The notes beneath the pieces were generated by a model that did no database searches, was not told the DNA's origin, and saw only the letters and a list, made by a program, of their open reading frames with translations. Source: Luteibacter rhizovicinus (GTDB lineage: Bacteria; Pseudomonadota; Gammaproteobacteria; Xanthomonadales; Rhodanobacteraceae). Taken from it: a stretch of 64,000 nt of DNA. The stretch lies in assembly GCF_004342265.1 (NCBI RefSeq), contig NZ_SMCS01000011.1:18504-82503 (forward strand), given 5' to 3'. Made by a program: the position numbers and the translations under genes. Shown piece after piece: positions 44,642 to 55,610 of this stretch (within the stretch, counting starts at the first letter, position 1; the number at the start of each line of letters is the position of its first letter).

Positions 44642-45097
44642 CTATTTGCAGATCAGTACCGGGACACCGGCTGCCCGGAGCACCTTTCTCGAGCAACTGG
44701 GATGGAACGCCGAATAGCTTTCCGCGAGCATGTGCGAGGCCATGACGATCATGCCGCAGCCGTGCTTCGCGCATGCGCGGAGGATCGCGCAGTCCGGCCT
44801 TCTGTCCACAACCTGATCCGCGGCGGCCGGTACGCCGGATTCGCTCGCCCGGGAGCATGCCGACGCCAGCATCTGCCTGCCGCGTTTCGCCATCGCGGCA
44901 GCGTGGCCGGGCTCGGACCCCTGGATGGTGTCGGCCATCAGTTCCACCGTCGCCAGCGGCGGCAGGACATGGAAGAAGACGACATGCGTGTTCATGACGC
45001 TGGCGAGCGACAAGCCCATATCGATAGCGCGCGCCGACGCTTCCGTGCCGTCGGTCGGCACCATGATCGGAGCGGCGGGAAGCATCGAGGTCGGCAT
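44642..45097 (-). CDS. Universal stress protein (UspA family)
   Basis: A 151-residue UspA-fold protein: IMVPTDGTEASARAIDMGLS at the start and VLRAAGVPVLICK at the end. The usual ATP-binding G-x2-G-x9-G(S/T) loop near the C-terminus is replaced by ASHMLAESYSAFHPSCSRK, so nucleotide binding is doubtful. It starts 54 bases from an FNR box that it shares with the divergent usp gene, and ends about 100 bases before the FNR-type regulator gene on the same strand. Probably an oxygen-limitation stress protein. Confidence 0.87.
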   Translation of the reverse strand: MPTSMLPAAPIMVPTDGTEASARAIDMGLSLASVMNTHVVFFHVLPPLATVELMADTIQGSEPGHAAAMAKRGRQMLASACSRASESGVPAAADQVVDRRPDCAILRACAKHGCGMIVMASHMLAESYSAFHPSCSRKVLRAAGVPVLICK

Positions 45098-45150
45098 GGT
45101 GGCGGGTCCGGAAGTCGCCCCTACTTTGGCGCGTTCGCGCCAGCCCCGAT

Positions 45151-45164
45151 TTGACTTCGATCAA
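45151..45164. promoter_or_regulatory. FNR/Anr box between divergent stress genes
   Basis: TTGACTTCGATCAA matches TTGAT-N4-ATCAA with a single mismatch (C at position 5). It is roughly midway between the starts of the two divergent usp genes (54 and 59 bases away), so it could activate both. The FNR-type regulator encoded one gene away has the recognition residues for this site. Confidence 0.75.
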
Positions 45165-45222
45165 TAGATTCGCGGCGGTCCGGCGTATACCGGAAGTGAG
45201 CAACCGGGGGAGGGGTTTCACG

Positions 45223-45657
45223 ATGTTCCGACATATCCTGATACCCACCGATGGATCCATCGAAGGTGCGCGCGCCGTCAGGATCGCGGTCGATCTGGCC
45301 CGTGTCTGTGGCGCTACCGTGCTGGCGATGCACGCGACCGTTCCTTTCCGGGGCGGCCGCATGGCGGCGGCCATGGCGATGGCGGAAGTCGCATACGATT
45401 TCGATCTGATCGCGCAGGCCGAGCATTGCGTCGACGCCGTGCGGCGGCTCGCGAGCGAGGCTGGCGTAGTCTGCGAAACACGTATCGCCTACTCGGGGCA
45501 TCCCGCGCAGGCCATCGTCGAAACCCAGCGCGAATGCGGATGCGACCTGATCGTTATGGGCCGTCGCAGCGGACCGCACATGTTGGGCACGTCGTTGGGC
45601 GCCAACGTCGTGCGCGTCCTGCGCGAGTCGTCCGTACCGGTGATGATCTGCCCCTGA
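45223..45657 (+). CDS. Universal stress protein (UspA family)
   Basis: A 144-residue UspA protein with ILIPTDGSIEGARAVRIAVD at the start and the ATP-binding region DLIVMGRRSGPHMLGTSLGA, better preserved than in the divergent neighbour. ATG 45223 follows GGGGAGGGG; in-frame codons upstream run through the FNR box and are not part of the protein. Expected to be induced under low oxygen together with its neighbour. Confidence 0.9.
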   Translation: MFRHILIPTDGSIEGARAVRIAVDLARVCGATVLAMHATVPFRGGRMAAAMAMAEVAYDFDLIAQAEHCVDAVRRLASEAGVVCETRIAYSGHPAQAIVETQRECGCDLIVMGRRSGPHMLGTSLGANVVRVLRESSVPVMICP

Positions 45658-45718
45658 GTCCGCGATAACCCGCCGATGGTCGACGAATCGACCGCCGGGG
45701 TCCCGTTTGCGCGGGCGC

Positions 45719-46588
45719 TCAGAAAACCAGCGAAGACATCCGGCGGCGATACTGGCTGACAAGCACGGCGTCGTCGATCGTCGCGAACGCGGCGAGCAGG
45801 CGCTTCTTCGCACGGCCATCGTTCCAGTCGCGCTGGCGCTTCAGGATGTCCAGGAACTGGTCGAGACCGGCGGCGGCATCGCCTTCGACCAGCAAACGCA
45901 CGCCGAGCAGGTCGCGGGCTTCCCAGTCGGCGTCGTTAGTGTCGATGCGTGCCCGCAGTTCGGCCATCGACGGTGCGCCTTCCAGCGAACGGGCCAGTTC
46001 GAGCTGGCTGCGCAGGCGGACGGCGCGGGCGTCGGTGGCAAGATTGGCGGGCAGGGCATCGAGTTCCGCCTGGGCGGGTTCGGTCTTGCCGGCGCGCATC
46101 AGCGCGAGGGCCAGATCCAGTTTCAGTTCCGCCCGGTCCGGTTCGGCGGCGATGGCCTGCTGGAGCCGGTTGAGCGCGTCCTCGGCGGATTCCTCGACCT
46201 CGGGTGCCGCATCTTCGGCGGGCTCGCCGGCCGCCGGCTGCACGTGCCGGGCCAGGAACTCGCGTATCTGACCTTCCGGCATCGCGCCTGCGAAACCGTC
46301 CAGCACCTGACCGTCTTTCACGAGAACGACGGTGGGAATGCTGCGTACGCCGAACATGGCGGCAAGTTGCTGCTCGGCTTCGACGTCGACCTTGGCAAGG
46401 CGGAAAGCACCGTTGTACTCGGCGGCCAGCTTTTCGAGGATCGGGCCCAGGGTCTTGCACGGCTCGCACCATTCGGCCCACAGGTCGACCAGGACCGGGG
46501 TGGTGAGCGAGGCCTTCAGTACCTCGGTTTCGAAATTGGCGACCGTGGCATCGAAGACATGCGGCTGGCTGGGCGGGACGGTGCTCAC
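45719..46588 (-). CDS. cnoX: Thioredoxin-TPR chaperone CnoX (YbbN)
   Basis: A 289-residue protein with an N-terminal thioredoxin domain (residues about 12-115, active site WAEWCEPCKTLGP) and a C-terminal TPR region (ALNRLQQAIAAEPDRAELKL onwards). It protects proteins from oxidative aggregation and hands them to chaperonins. The redox motif CxxC is complete, unlike E. coli CnoX where the first Cys is missing, so reductase activity is likely. GTG 46588 is preceded by AGGAGT at ideal spacing; the frame is open further upstream but that part is not homologous. Confidence 0.92.
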   Translation of the reverse strand: MSTVPPSQPHVFDATVANFETEVLKASLTTPVLVDLWAEWCEPCKTLGPILEKLAAEYNGAFRLAKVDVEAEQQLAAMFGVRSIPTVVLVKDGQVLDGFAGAMPEGQIREFLARHVQPAAGEPAEDAAPEVEESAEDALNRLQQAIAAEPDRAELKLDLALALMRAGKTEPAQAELDALPANLATDARAVRLRSQLELARSLEGAPSMAELRARIDTNDADWEARDLLGVRLLVEGDAAAGLDQFLDILKRQRDWNDGRAKKRLLAAFATIDDAVLVSQYRRRMSSLVF

Positions 46589-46757
46589 GGCAACTCCTGA
46601 AAGCGGGGAAACGATAGGGCGTATGAATCGGGGCGGCGGGCAGCATATCAAGGCTGGCGTGCCCGGTGCGCCGCGCTTTGGCGGCCGTTCATCGCACGTC
46701 GTTTACACCTCATGCGATCATATGCGGTCGGCCGGAATGGCCTGATAGCAGGAATGT

Positions 46758-47369
46758 ATGGAAACGGCTCAGGACCTGATCGTCTGCGAACACTGCGACA
46801 CCGTCTACCGGCGGGAGGTGCTCACGCGTGGGCAGGTAGCCTGCTGCGTCAAATGCGGCGCCGTGCTCGAGCGGCACCAGTGGATCGGTCTGGACGGACA
46901 GTTCGCGTTGATACTCGCGGCGCTGATCGTGTTCGTTATCGCCAATGCCACGCCCATCGTATCGCTGGGTCTCAGCGGCATGAGCAGCGCCACCACGCTC
47001 TGGGGCGCGGTGATCGCGATGTGGAACGACGACTCGCAGGTCGTCTCGGTGCTTACCGTGATGACGCTGTTCTTTTTCCCGCTGTCGCAGATACTGATTT
47101 TCGGCTGGGTACTCTGGTTCGCCCGCGACGGTCGTCGCGCGCCCGGTTTCGCTCGCGCCATGGTCGCCCTTCACTACGTCAAACCCTGGAGCATGATCGA
47201 GGTCTTCATGCTCGGCGTGCTGGTTGCCGTGGTAAAGGCGTCGACCTATTTCGACGTGATTCCGGGCGCGGGTATCTGGTCCTTCGCGGTGCTGACCGTG
47301 CTGATCACCATTTTCGCCAGCCACGATCCGCGCGAACTGTGGAACGTGACGCGGGAGACACCGGCATGA
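46758..47369 (+). CDS. pqiA: Paraquat-inducible protein A, first half-protein
   Basis: A 203-residue inner-membrane protein with a zinc-ribbon-like N-terminus (CEHCDTVYRR, later CCVKCGAVL) and four transmembrane segments, equal to one half of E. coli PqiA (417 residues). It is part of an intermembrane lipid-transport system and probably supports PqiB in the inner membrane. Its stop overlaps the start of the second half-gene by 4 bases (ATGA). First gene of a four-gene operon. Confidence 0.93.
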   Translation: METAQDLIVCEHCDTVYRREVLTRGQVACCVKCGAVLERHQWIGLDGQFALILAALIVFVIANATPIVSLGLSGMSSATTLWGAVIAMWNDDSQVVSVLTVMTLFFFPLSQILIFGWVLWFARDGRRAPGFARAMVALHYVKPWSMIEVFMLGVLVAVVKASTYFDVIPGAGIWSFAVLTVLITIFASHDPRELWNVTRETPA

Positions 47370-47989
47370 GCGCGCTTCCCCGCGCCGACGAGCTGGGTAT
47401 CGTCGGCTGTCATGTCTGCCGTCAGGTCAGCCAGGCAAGCGACGATCCGCACGCGCGTTGTCCGCGTTGCGGCGCCGGGCTGCACCGGCGCAAGCGCGAC
47501 AGTCTGGCGCGTACCTGGGCGCTGCTGATCGCGGCGCTGCTGCTGTATCTTCCGGCCAATATCTTTCCGATCATGCGGACGCAGAGTCTGTTCACGCGCG
47601 ACGACAACACGATCCTTAGCGGCGTGGTCGAACTGTGGCGCGCGGGTTCTCCGGACCTGGCCATCATCGTCTTCACGGCAAGCATCGTGGTGCCCGTGCT
47701 GAAGTTCCTCGTCATGGGTTATCTGCTGATTTCAGTGCAACGGTCCAGCGAGTGGGGCGCGCGGCAACGCGCGAAACTGTTCCGGTTGGTCGAGGTGGTC
47801 GGCTACTGGTCGATGCTGGACGTATTCGTAGTGGCGCTGCTGAGCGCGCTGGTGCATTTCAAGGTGCTGAGCCGCGTGGAACCGCTGCCTGGCGTGATCT
47901 TCTTCGGTCTGGTGGTCGTGCTTACCATGCTTTCGGCAATGAGCTTCGATCCCCGGCTGATCTGGGACAACAGGGACTCCGATGACTGA
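47366..47989 (+). CDS. pqiA: Paraquat-inducible protein A, second half-protein
   Basis: A 207-residue homologue of the other PqiA half, with CHVCRQVSQASDDPHARCPR followed by CGAGL as metal site and four transmembrane segments (for example TWALLIAALLLYLPANIFPI). ATG 47366 lies in the overlap with the first half-gene; the longer open frame upstream lies inside that gene. The end overlaps the start of pqiB by 8 bases. Two proteins thus replace the single fused E. coli PqiA. Confidence 0.92.
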   Translation: MSALPRADELGIVGCHVCRQVSQASDDPHARCPRCGAGLHRRKRDSLARTWALLIAALLLYLPANIFPIMRTQSLFTRDDNTILSGVVELWRAGSPDLAIIVFTASIVVPVLKFLVMGYLLISVQRSSEWGARQRAKLFRLVEVVGYWSMLDVFVVALLSALVHFKVLSRVEPLPGVIFFGLVVVLTMLSAMSFDPRLIWDNRDSDD

Positions 47990-49679
47990 CATCAACCAGG
48001 GAAGTGGCAACGGAAAGGGTGGGCCAGATCTGCCGCAGCCTGCCGTGCGCCGTTCGAAGCTGGGCTTTTCACTGGTCTGGCTCGTGCCGATCATCGCGGC
48101 GCTGGTGGGCATCTCGCTCATCGTCAACCACTGGCTTTCCGCCGGTCCGCGCATCACGGTCAGCTTCCAGACCGCCGAAGGCCTCGAGGCCGGCAAGACC
48201 CAGGTGAAATACAAGAACGTGGTGATCGGCAAGGTCACGACGATCCGGCTTGCGCACGATCGCAGCCACGTGTCCACGATCATCGATCTGGAAAAGGATG
48301 CCCAGAGCTTCGCGACGAAGGGCACGCGCTACTGGGTGGTGCGGCCGCGCGTCGGCGTGGGCGGCATCTCGGGCGTGGATACCCTGTTCTCCGGTGCCTT
48401 CATCGGGGTGGATTCCGGCAATTCCGAGGAAAGCGAAAGCGACTTCAGCGGTCTGGAAACGCCACCCGCGGTAACGCATGGCGCGCCCGGCCGTCGCTTC
48501 GAGCTGCATGCGTCCGATCTGGGTTCGCTGGATATCGGATCGCCCGTGTACTACCGCCGCATCCAGGTCGGCCGCATCGTGTCGTACCAGCTGGACAAGG
48601 ATGGCAAGGGCGTTTCATTGCAGTTATTCGTCGATGGCCCGAACGATCGCTTCGTCACGAAGGAAACACGTTTCTGGAATGCCAGCGGCGTGGACGTTTC
48701 GCTGGGCGCCGATGGCCTGAAACTCAACACGCAGTCCCTGGCCACCGTGATCGCCGGCGGCGTCGCGTTCCAGGCACCACCCGGTCCGCGCGACGAAACG
48801 CCGGCCGACGAAATGGCGGAGTTCACGCTGTTCGGCGACCAGACCACCGCGCTGTTGCCGCCCGATGGCAATCCCCGTTACGTCCGTTTCCGCTTCGAAC
48901 ACTCGTTGCGCGGGTTGACACCCGACGCGCCCGTCGAATTCCTCGGTGTGAAGGTCGGCCGCGTGGTATCGGTCAACCTCGATTACGACGAAAAGAAACA
49001 AAGCTTCCCGGTCATCGTCGGTGCGGTGCTTTATCCGCAACGCCTCGGTTCCGCCTTCGACAAGCTCAGCGCGCAGGCTGCCGCACGTGGCGATGCCGAC
49101 ATGTCCCAGGTCATGGGCAAGCTGGTCGAGCATGGCCTGCGTGCGCAGGCGCGCACGGGCAACCTGCTTACGGGACAGCTCTATATCGCGCTGGACTTCA
49201 GTCCCAAGGCACCGAAGGTCGCATTCAATCCGAATGGCAAGCCGCTGGAAATTCCGACCCTGGCGGGCGATTTCGACAAACTGCAGGAGCAGCTCGCCTC
49301 CATCGCCGACAAGATCAGCAAGGTCCCGTTCAACACCATCGGCCAGAACCTCGACAGCAGCCTGAAGGAACTGAGCGGCACGCTGAAACAGGTGAACGAA
49401 CAACTGGCGCCGGAAATGAAAGAAACGCTGAAGCAGGCGCAGAAGACCATGGGCACGGCAAACAGCGCGCTGTCGGAAGACTCGCCGTTGCAGCAGAACG
49501 TCGGTCAGACGATGGAAGAACTCCAGCGCTCCGCGCGCTCGTTGCGCGTACTCACCGACTATCTGAGCCGGCATCCGGAGTCGCTGCTCCGCGGTCGTCG
49601 TCCCGATGAAAAACCGGCACTGGCACCGGTCGCGCCACCCGCACCACCCGCAGATACACGGCAAGGGAGCAAGCCATGA
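47982..49679 (+). CDS. pqiB: MCE-family intermembrane lipid transport protein PqiB
   Basis: A 565-residue protein with one N-terminal transmembrane helix (LVWLVPIIAALVGISLIVNH) and three MCE domains, visible as repeated ITVSFQTAEGLEAGKTQVKY-like units near residues 50, 165 and 300. A long C-terminal helical region (about 430-540) follows. As in E. coli PqiB it probably forms a stacked-ring tunnel across the periplasm for lipid movement between membranes. It overlaps pqiA upstream and the lipoprotein gene downstream (4 bases). Confidence 0.94.
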   Translation: MTDINQGSGNGKGGPDLPQPAVRRSKLGFSLVWLVPIIAALVGISLIVNHWLSAGPRITVSFQTAEGLEAGKTQVKYKNVVIGKVTTIRLAHDRSHVSTIIDLEKDAQSFATKGTRYWVVRPRVGVGGISGVDTLFSGAFIGVDSGNSEESESDFSGLETPPAVTHGAPGRRFELHASDLGSLDIGSPVYYRRIQVGRIVSYQLDKDGKGVSLQLFVDGPNDRFVTKETRFWNASGVDVSLGADGLKLNTQSLATVIAGGVAFQAPPGPRDETPADEMAEFTLFGDQTTALLPPDGNPRYVRFRFEHSLRGLTPDAPVEFLGVKVGRVVSVNLDYDEKKQSFPVIVGAVLYPQRLGSAFDKLSAQAAARGDADMSQVMGKLVEHGLRAQARTGNLLTGQLYIALDFSPKAPKVAFNPNGKPLEIPTLAGDFDKLQEQLASIADKISKVPFNTIGQNLDSSLKELSGTLKQVNEQLAPEMKETLKQAQKTMGTANSALSEDSPLQQNVGQTMEELQRSARSLRVLTDYLSRHPESLLRGRRPDEKPALAPVAPPAPPADTRQGSKP

Positions 49680-50272
49680 AGTATTCGATCCGTGCACTGG
49701 CATGGCCGACGCTGCTGGCGGTGACGCTGGCGGGCTGTGCGACCACCGCGCCGATGCATTTCCACACGCTGGTGCCGCAGGCAAGCGGCGCGGCGACGGC
49801 GAATGCCGCGTCGTTCCTGATCGACGTGCAGCCGGTGGATATTCCTCCGCAGGTCGACCAACCGCAGCTGATATTGCGGCAGGGCGCGAGCGATGTTGTG
49901 ATGCTCGACGGCGAGCGCTGGGCATCGCCGCTCGCCGACGAAGTGCGTGGGGCGCTTTCCGCCGACCTGTCTTCGATGCTTGGAACGCATGACGTGAATG
50001 GGCTGCCGCGCGGAGCCGGTCAGTCCATCGTCCGGATCAAGCTGGACGTGCGCCGGTTTGACTCGGAGCTGGGCGGTCAGGCGACGTTGGAAGCGGCGTG
50101 GACGGTGCGTGGGAAGACTTCCGCTGCGTGCGCGTCCCGGGTATCCGAGCCGGCCGGGTCGTCGTATTCCGATCTGGTGCAAGCGCATCAGCGTGCGTTG
50201 GCGCAGGTAGCCGGGCAGATTGCGCAGGTTGCGCGAGCTGTTGGGTCTGGGCAGGACGGGCGTTGTCCCTGA
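49676..50272 (+). CDS. pqiC: PqiC-type outer-membrane lipoprotein
   Basis: A 198-residue lipoprotein with lipobox VTLAGCATT (Cys about residue 21) and the ABC-transport-auxiliary (DUF330) fold: FLIDVQPVDIPPQVDQPQLI and later LASPLADEVRG-like text. In E. coli PqiC sits in the outer membrane and docks the PqiB tunnel. It ends the pqi operon; no clear terminator follows, and the next 990 bases are repeats. Confidence 0.92.
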   Translation: MKYSIRALAWPTLLAVTLAGCATTAPMHFHTLVPQASGAATANAASFLIDVQPVDIPPQVDQPQLILRQGASDVVMLDGERWASPLADEVRGALSADLSSMLGTHDVNGLPRGAGQSIVRIKLDVRRFDSELGGQATLEAAWTVRGKTSAACASRVSEPAGSSYSDLVQAHQRALAQVAGQIAQVARAVGSGQDGRCP

Positions 50273-50337
50273 TTTAAGCGGTTGGGCTTTGCGCTGTGTT
50301 GCTAGAAGAGCATCGCAATTCGGGGCGTCGTCGCATG

Positions 50338-50532
50338 GAACCAGCCGGCCCCCTCGCCGTGCCCACGTCGGGCGGTCGCTGCGCGACGCGGGTGGACTGG
50401 CGGGGCTTCGTGAGCGGGCTTCCTGCCCGCGCACGAAGGAAGGGGCGTCCTGCCCCTTCCCCCCTTCGGGGGCCTTATCCGCCAGTCCACCCTCGCCCTC
50501 CTACCGGGCCCGGCGAGGGGGCCGGCTGGTTC
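50338..50532. repeat. 195-bp structured inverted-repeat element, inverted relative
   Basis: Perfect 21-base terminal inverted repeats (50338-50358 with 50512-50532) enclose a core that is the reverse complement of the elements at 17756 and 50827. The second stem is GGTGGACTGGCGG with CCGCCAGTCCACC. Both arms differ from the other copies at matching positions, so pairing is kept. The outer stem has a different sequence (GAACCAGCCGGCCCCC...) but is still perfectly paired. No gene is supported inside. Confidence 0.78.
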
Positions 50533-50602
50533 CGCCGAGCGGTGAGGCAATGGGTGTGACGAGCAAAGCGAACCGCTGACGGCCCCTCAGTTCCCCTCAC
50601 CC

Positions 50603-50750
50603 CTCACCGTCATTCCGGCGCACGCCGGAATCCGCGGCGAGGTGGTCGGTTGTCGCGACGGCGATGGACGCTTTCAAGCGAAAACCTCAGCGTTGGATCT
50701 TGCCCCACGTGGTCGCTGCGGACCCCGGCGTACGCCGGGGTGGCGGTGAG
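50603..50750. repeat. REPIN-like pair of inverted palindromes, copy 2 (148 bp)
   Basis: Same length and nearly the same sequence as 17530-17677: CTCACCGTCATTCCGGCGCA at the left, CCCCGGCGTACGCCGGGGTG and GCGGTGAG at the right. It precedes the 197-bp element by the same distance as in the first copy, so the two modules have moved or been copied together (17527-18000 and 50600-51070). Confidence 0.75.
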
Positions 50751-50826
50751 GAAGACGACGTCGTGAGGTGGTCGTCGGCATCACGCACAGCCGGCTCATA
50801 ACCCCAGGATTTTCCCACCGATCGAA

Positions 50827-51023
50827 AGGAAGCCGGGGCCACCCATGTCGCGGCCGGTAGGAGGGCGAGGGTGGCCGGGCGGACAAGGCCCCGCAGGGGG
50901 AAGGGGCAGGACGCCCCTTCCTTCGTGTGCGGGCAGGAAGCCCGCTCACGAAGCCCCGCCCGGCCACCCGGGTCGCGCAGCGACCGCCCGACGTGGCCGC
51001 GACATGGGTGGCCCCGGCTTCCT
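50827..51023. repeat. 197-bp structured inverted-repeat element, copy 2
   Basis: Perfect 29-base terminal inverted repeats (50827-50855 with 50995-51023), the same total length as copy 1. Relative to copy 1 the stem has two changed base pairs, each changed on both arms (A-T to G-C, G-C to T-A). The inner hairpins are kept, including GGTCGC-GCA-GCGACC with a changed loop. It lies between pqiC and leuS; no gene is supported. Confidence 0.82.
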
Positions 51024-51084
51024 CTGCCTCACCACCTACGTTGCGACGCTTTACCTCACCAACATAAGCGACAAGCTCCATAAA

Positions 51085-51107
51085 GACCGCGCTCGAGAGC
51101 GCTCCTA
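51085..51107. repeat. REP-like palindrome before leuS
   Basis: GACCGCGCTCGAGAGCGCTC followed by CTACAGG; the core GCGCTC-GAGAGCGC is a 14-base palindrome. A similar motif (GGGAGCGCTC...CACTCCTACA) follows the first long repeat at 18000-18025. Confidence 0.5.
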
Positions 51108-51189
51108 CAGGAAAGCGACGTATCGCGAGGCACAGCAACCGCGAGCGAATACGGCGTTGCTCTTGGCCCGGCACCCCCCCGTGCGATAG

Positions 51190-54015
<2,826 letters not shown>

Positions 54016-54017
54016 CT

Positions 54018-54575
54018 ATGAGCCCGACCTTCTTCCGTCCGATCCGCTCCCTGCTCCTGCTCGGCGCCGTTGCATTGCTGGCCGCCTGCGGGTTCCATCT
54101 GCGGCAGACCGCGGCGTTACCCGCCGGTATGGAACGCGTCCGCCTGACCGTGTCTGGCGGCGGCGCGCTCGAGCGGGACCTGCGCCGTGCGCTGGAAAAC
54201 TCCAATGCCAAGCTGGTCGACAAACCTGGCGTCGACGTCGCCGAACTGGTGGTTTCGTCCAACTCGTTCCGTACCGACACGCTGACGGTCAGCGGCACGG
54301 CGCGCGTGACCGAATACGCGGTGCGCTACCACGTGGAGTTCGGTGCGAAGGCCGGCGACGGCACCCAACTGGTCAGCCAGCAGAGTGTCGATATGTCCCG
54401 CGAATTCAGCTACGACGCCACGAACACCATCGGTTCGACCACGCAGACCGAAGAGCTGCAGCGCAGTCTCGTCGGCGACATGGTCCAGGCCATTCTGTTT
54501 CGTCTGCAGGCCGCTGGCGCGCATCCGGGCGCGGTGGTGACGCCGCCGCCGCCCGCCGCGGCTCCGGCGCACTGA
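54018..54575 (+). CDS. lptE: LPS-assembly lipoprotein LptE
   Basis: A 185-residue outer-membrane lipoprotein with lipobox VALLAACGFHLRQT (Cys about residue 23). It plugs the LptD barrel and is needed to place lipopolysaccharide in the outer leaflet. The fold features are recognisable (MERVRLTVSGGGALERDLRR, then VTEYAVRYHVEF and REFSYDATNTIGSTTQTEEL). The C-terminus is Pro/Ala-rich. ATG 54018 lies 2 bases after the leuS stop; the same order as in E. coli. Confidence 0.95.
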   Translation: MSPTFFRPIRSLLLLGAVALLAACGFHLRQTAALPAGMERVRLTVSGGGALERDLRRALENSNAKLVDKPGVDVAELVVSSNSFRTDTLTVSGTARVTEYAVRYHVEFGAKAGDGTQLVSQQSVDMSREFSYDATNTIGSTTQTEELQRSLVGDMVQAILFRLQAAGAHPGAVVTPPPPAAAPAH

Positions 54576-54599
54576 CGACGGCGATGAACGGAACGCGAC

Positions 54600-55610
54600 A
54601 TGCCGCTTAACGCCGGCCAGTGGCACAAGCACCTGACCGGTGACCGGCTTGCGCCGGTCTACCTGCTGGTCGGTGAGGAGCTCCTCGTGCTCGAGGCCGC
54701 CGACGCCTTGCGTGCCCAGGCGCGCAAGCTCGGATACAGCGAGCGCGAAGTCATGGATGCCGATGCGCGCTTCGACTGGGACGACCTGGCCCGTTCGGCA
54801 GCGGGGATGTCCCTGTTCGCTACGCAGCGCGTCCTCGATCTTCGCCTTGCGGGCGGTCGCGCCGGCAAGGAGGGCAGTGCCGCCATTTCCGAGTTCTGCG
54901 CCGCGCCGCCGCCGGATACCACGCTGCTTATTACCGCGATGGAGTGGAGCACCAAGCACGAAGCCGTCTGGACGAAAAACGTCGATCAGGCCGGTATCCA
55001 GGTCGTATTCAATGCGCCCAAGCCGCATGAGTGGACACAGTGGGTCGGTGCGCGACTGGCTTCCCGTGGCCTGAAGGCCAGCCCGGAGGCGGTGGCGATG
55101 CTGGCCGAGCGTGTCGAGGGCAATCTGCTCGCGGCCGCGCAGGAAATCGACAAGCTCGTCGTGTTGGTCGGAAACGACCGTATCGACGTGGATGCGCTGG
55201 AAAGTCTGGTTGTCGACAGCGCGCGTTTCGATGCATTCAAACTGACGGATGCCGCTTTTGCCGGCGACGGTGGGCGCGCATTGCGCATCCTGGCCGGTTT
55301 GCGGGCGGAGGGCGACGAACTGATCGCCCTGATGGGCTGGCTGGTGAACCAGCTGCAACTGGCCTTGCGGCTGGCCAACGCACGCGATTTCGCCGCGCAG
55401 GCGCGGTTGGAGCGGCTCTGGCCCGCGCGCGAACAACTATTCCGTAAGGCATTGCGCCGTGCTCCCCGCGATCACTGGATGGCTTGTCTGGCCCGTGCCG
55501 CGCGGATCGATCGCATGGCGAAGGGGCGCGAGGCGGGCAATGCCTGGCTGGAAGCGGAGCGTTTGATCGCCCTGATCGCCGAACCGCGCGCCGCGGCTGC
55601 CTTCGCATGA
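54600..55610 (+). CDS. holA: DNA polymerase III subunit delta
   Basis: A 336-residue clamp-loader subunit that opens the sliding clamp (E. coli HolA 343). Typical segments are LAPVYLLVGEELLVLEAADA at the N-terminus, PDTTLLITAMEWSTKHEAVW in the AAA+-like domain and EGNLLAAAQEIDKLVVLVGN in the lid region. ATG 54600, 24 bases after lptE. Its end overlaps nadD by 4 bases (ATGA). Confidence 0.96.
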   Translation: MPLNAGQWHKHLTGDRLAPVYLLVGEELLVLEAADALRAQARKLGYSEREVMDADARFDWDDLARSAAGMSLFATQRVLDLRLAGGRAGKEGSAAISEFCAAPPPDTTLLITAMEWSTKHEAVWTKNVDQAGIQVVFNAPKPHEWTQWVGARLASRGLKASPEAVAMLAERVEGNLLAAAQEIDKLVVLVGNDRIDVDALESLVVDSARFDAFKLTDAAFAGDGGRALRILAGLRAEGDELIALMGWLVNQLQLALRLANARDFAAQARLERLWPAREQLFRKALRRAPRDHWMACLARAARIDRMAKGREAGNAWLEAERLIALIAEPRAAAAFA

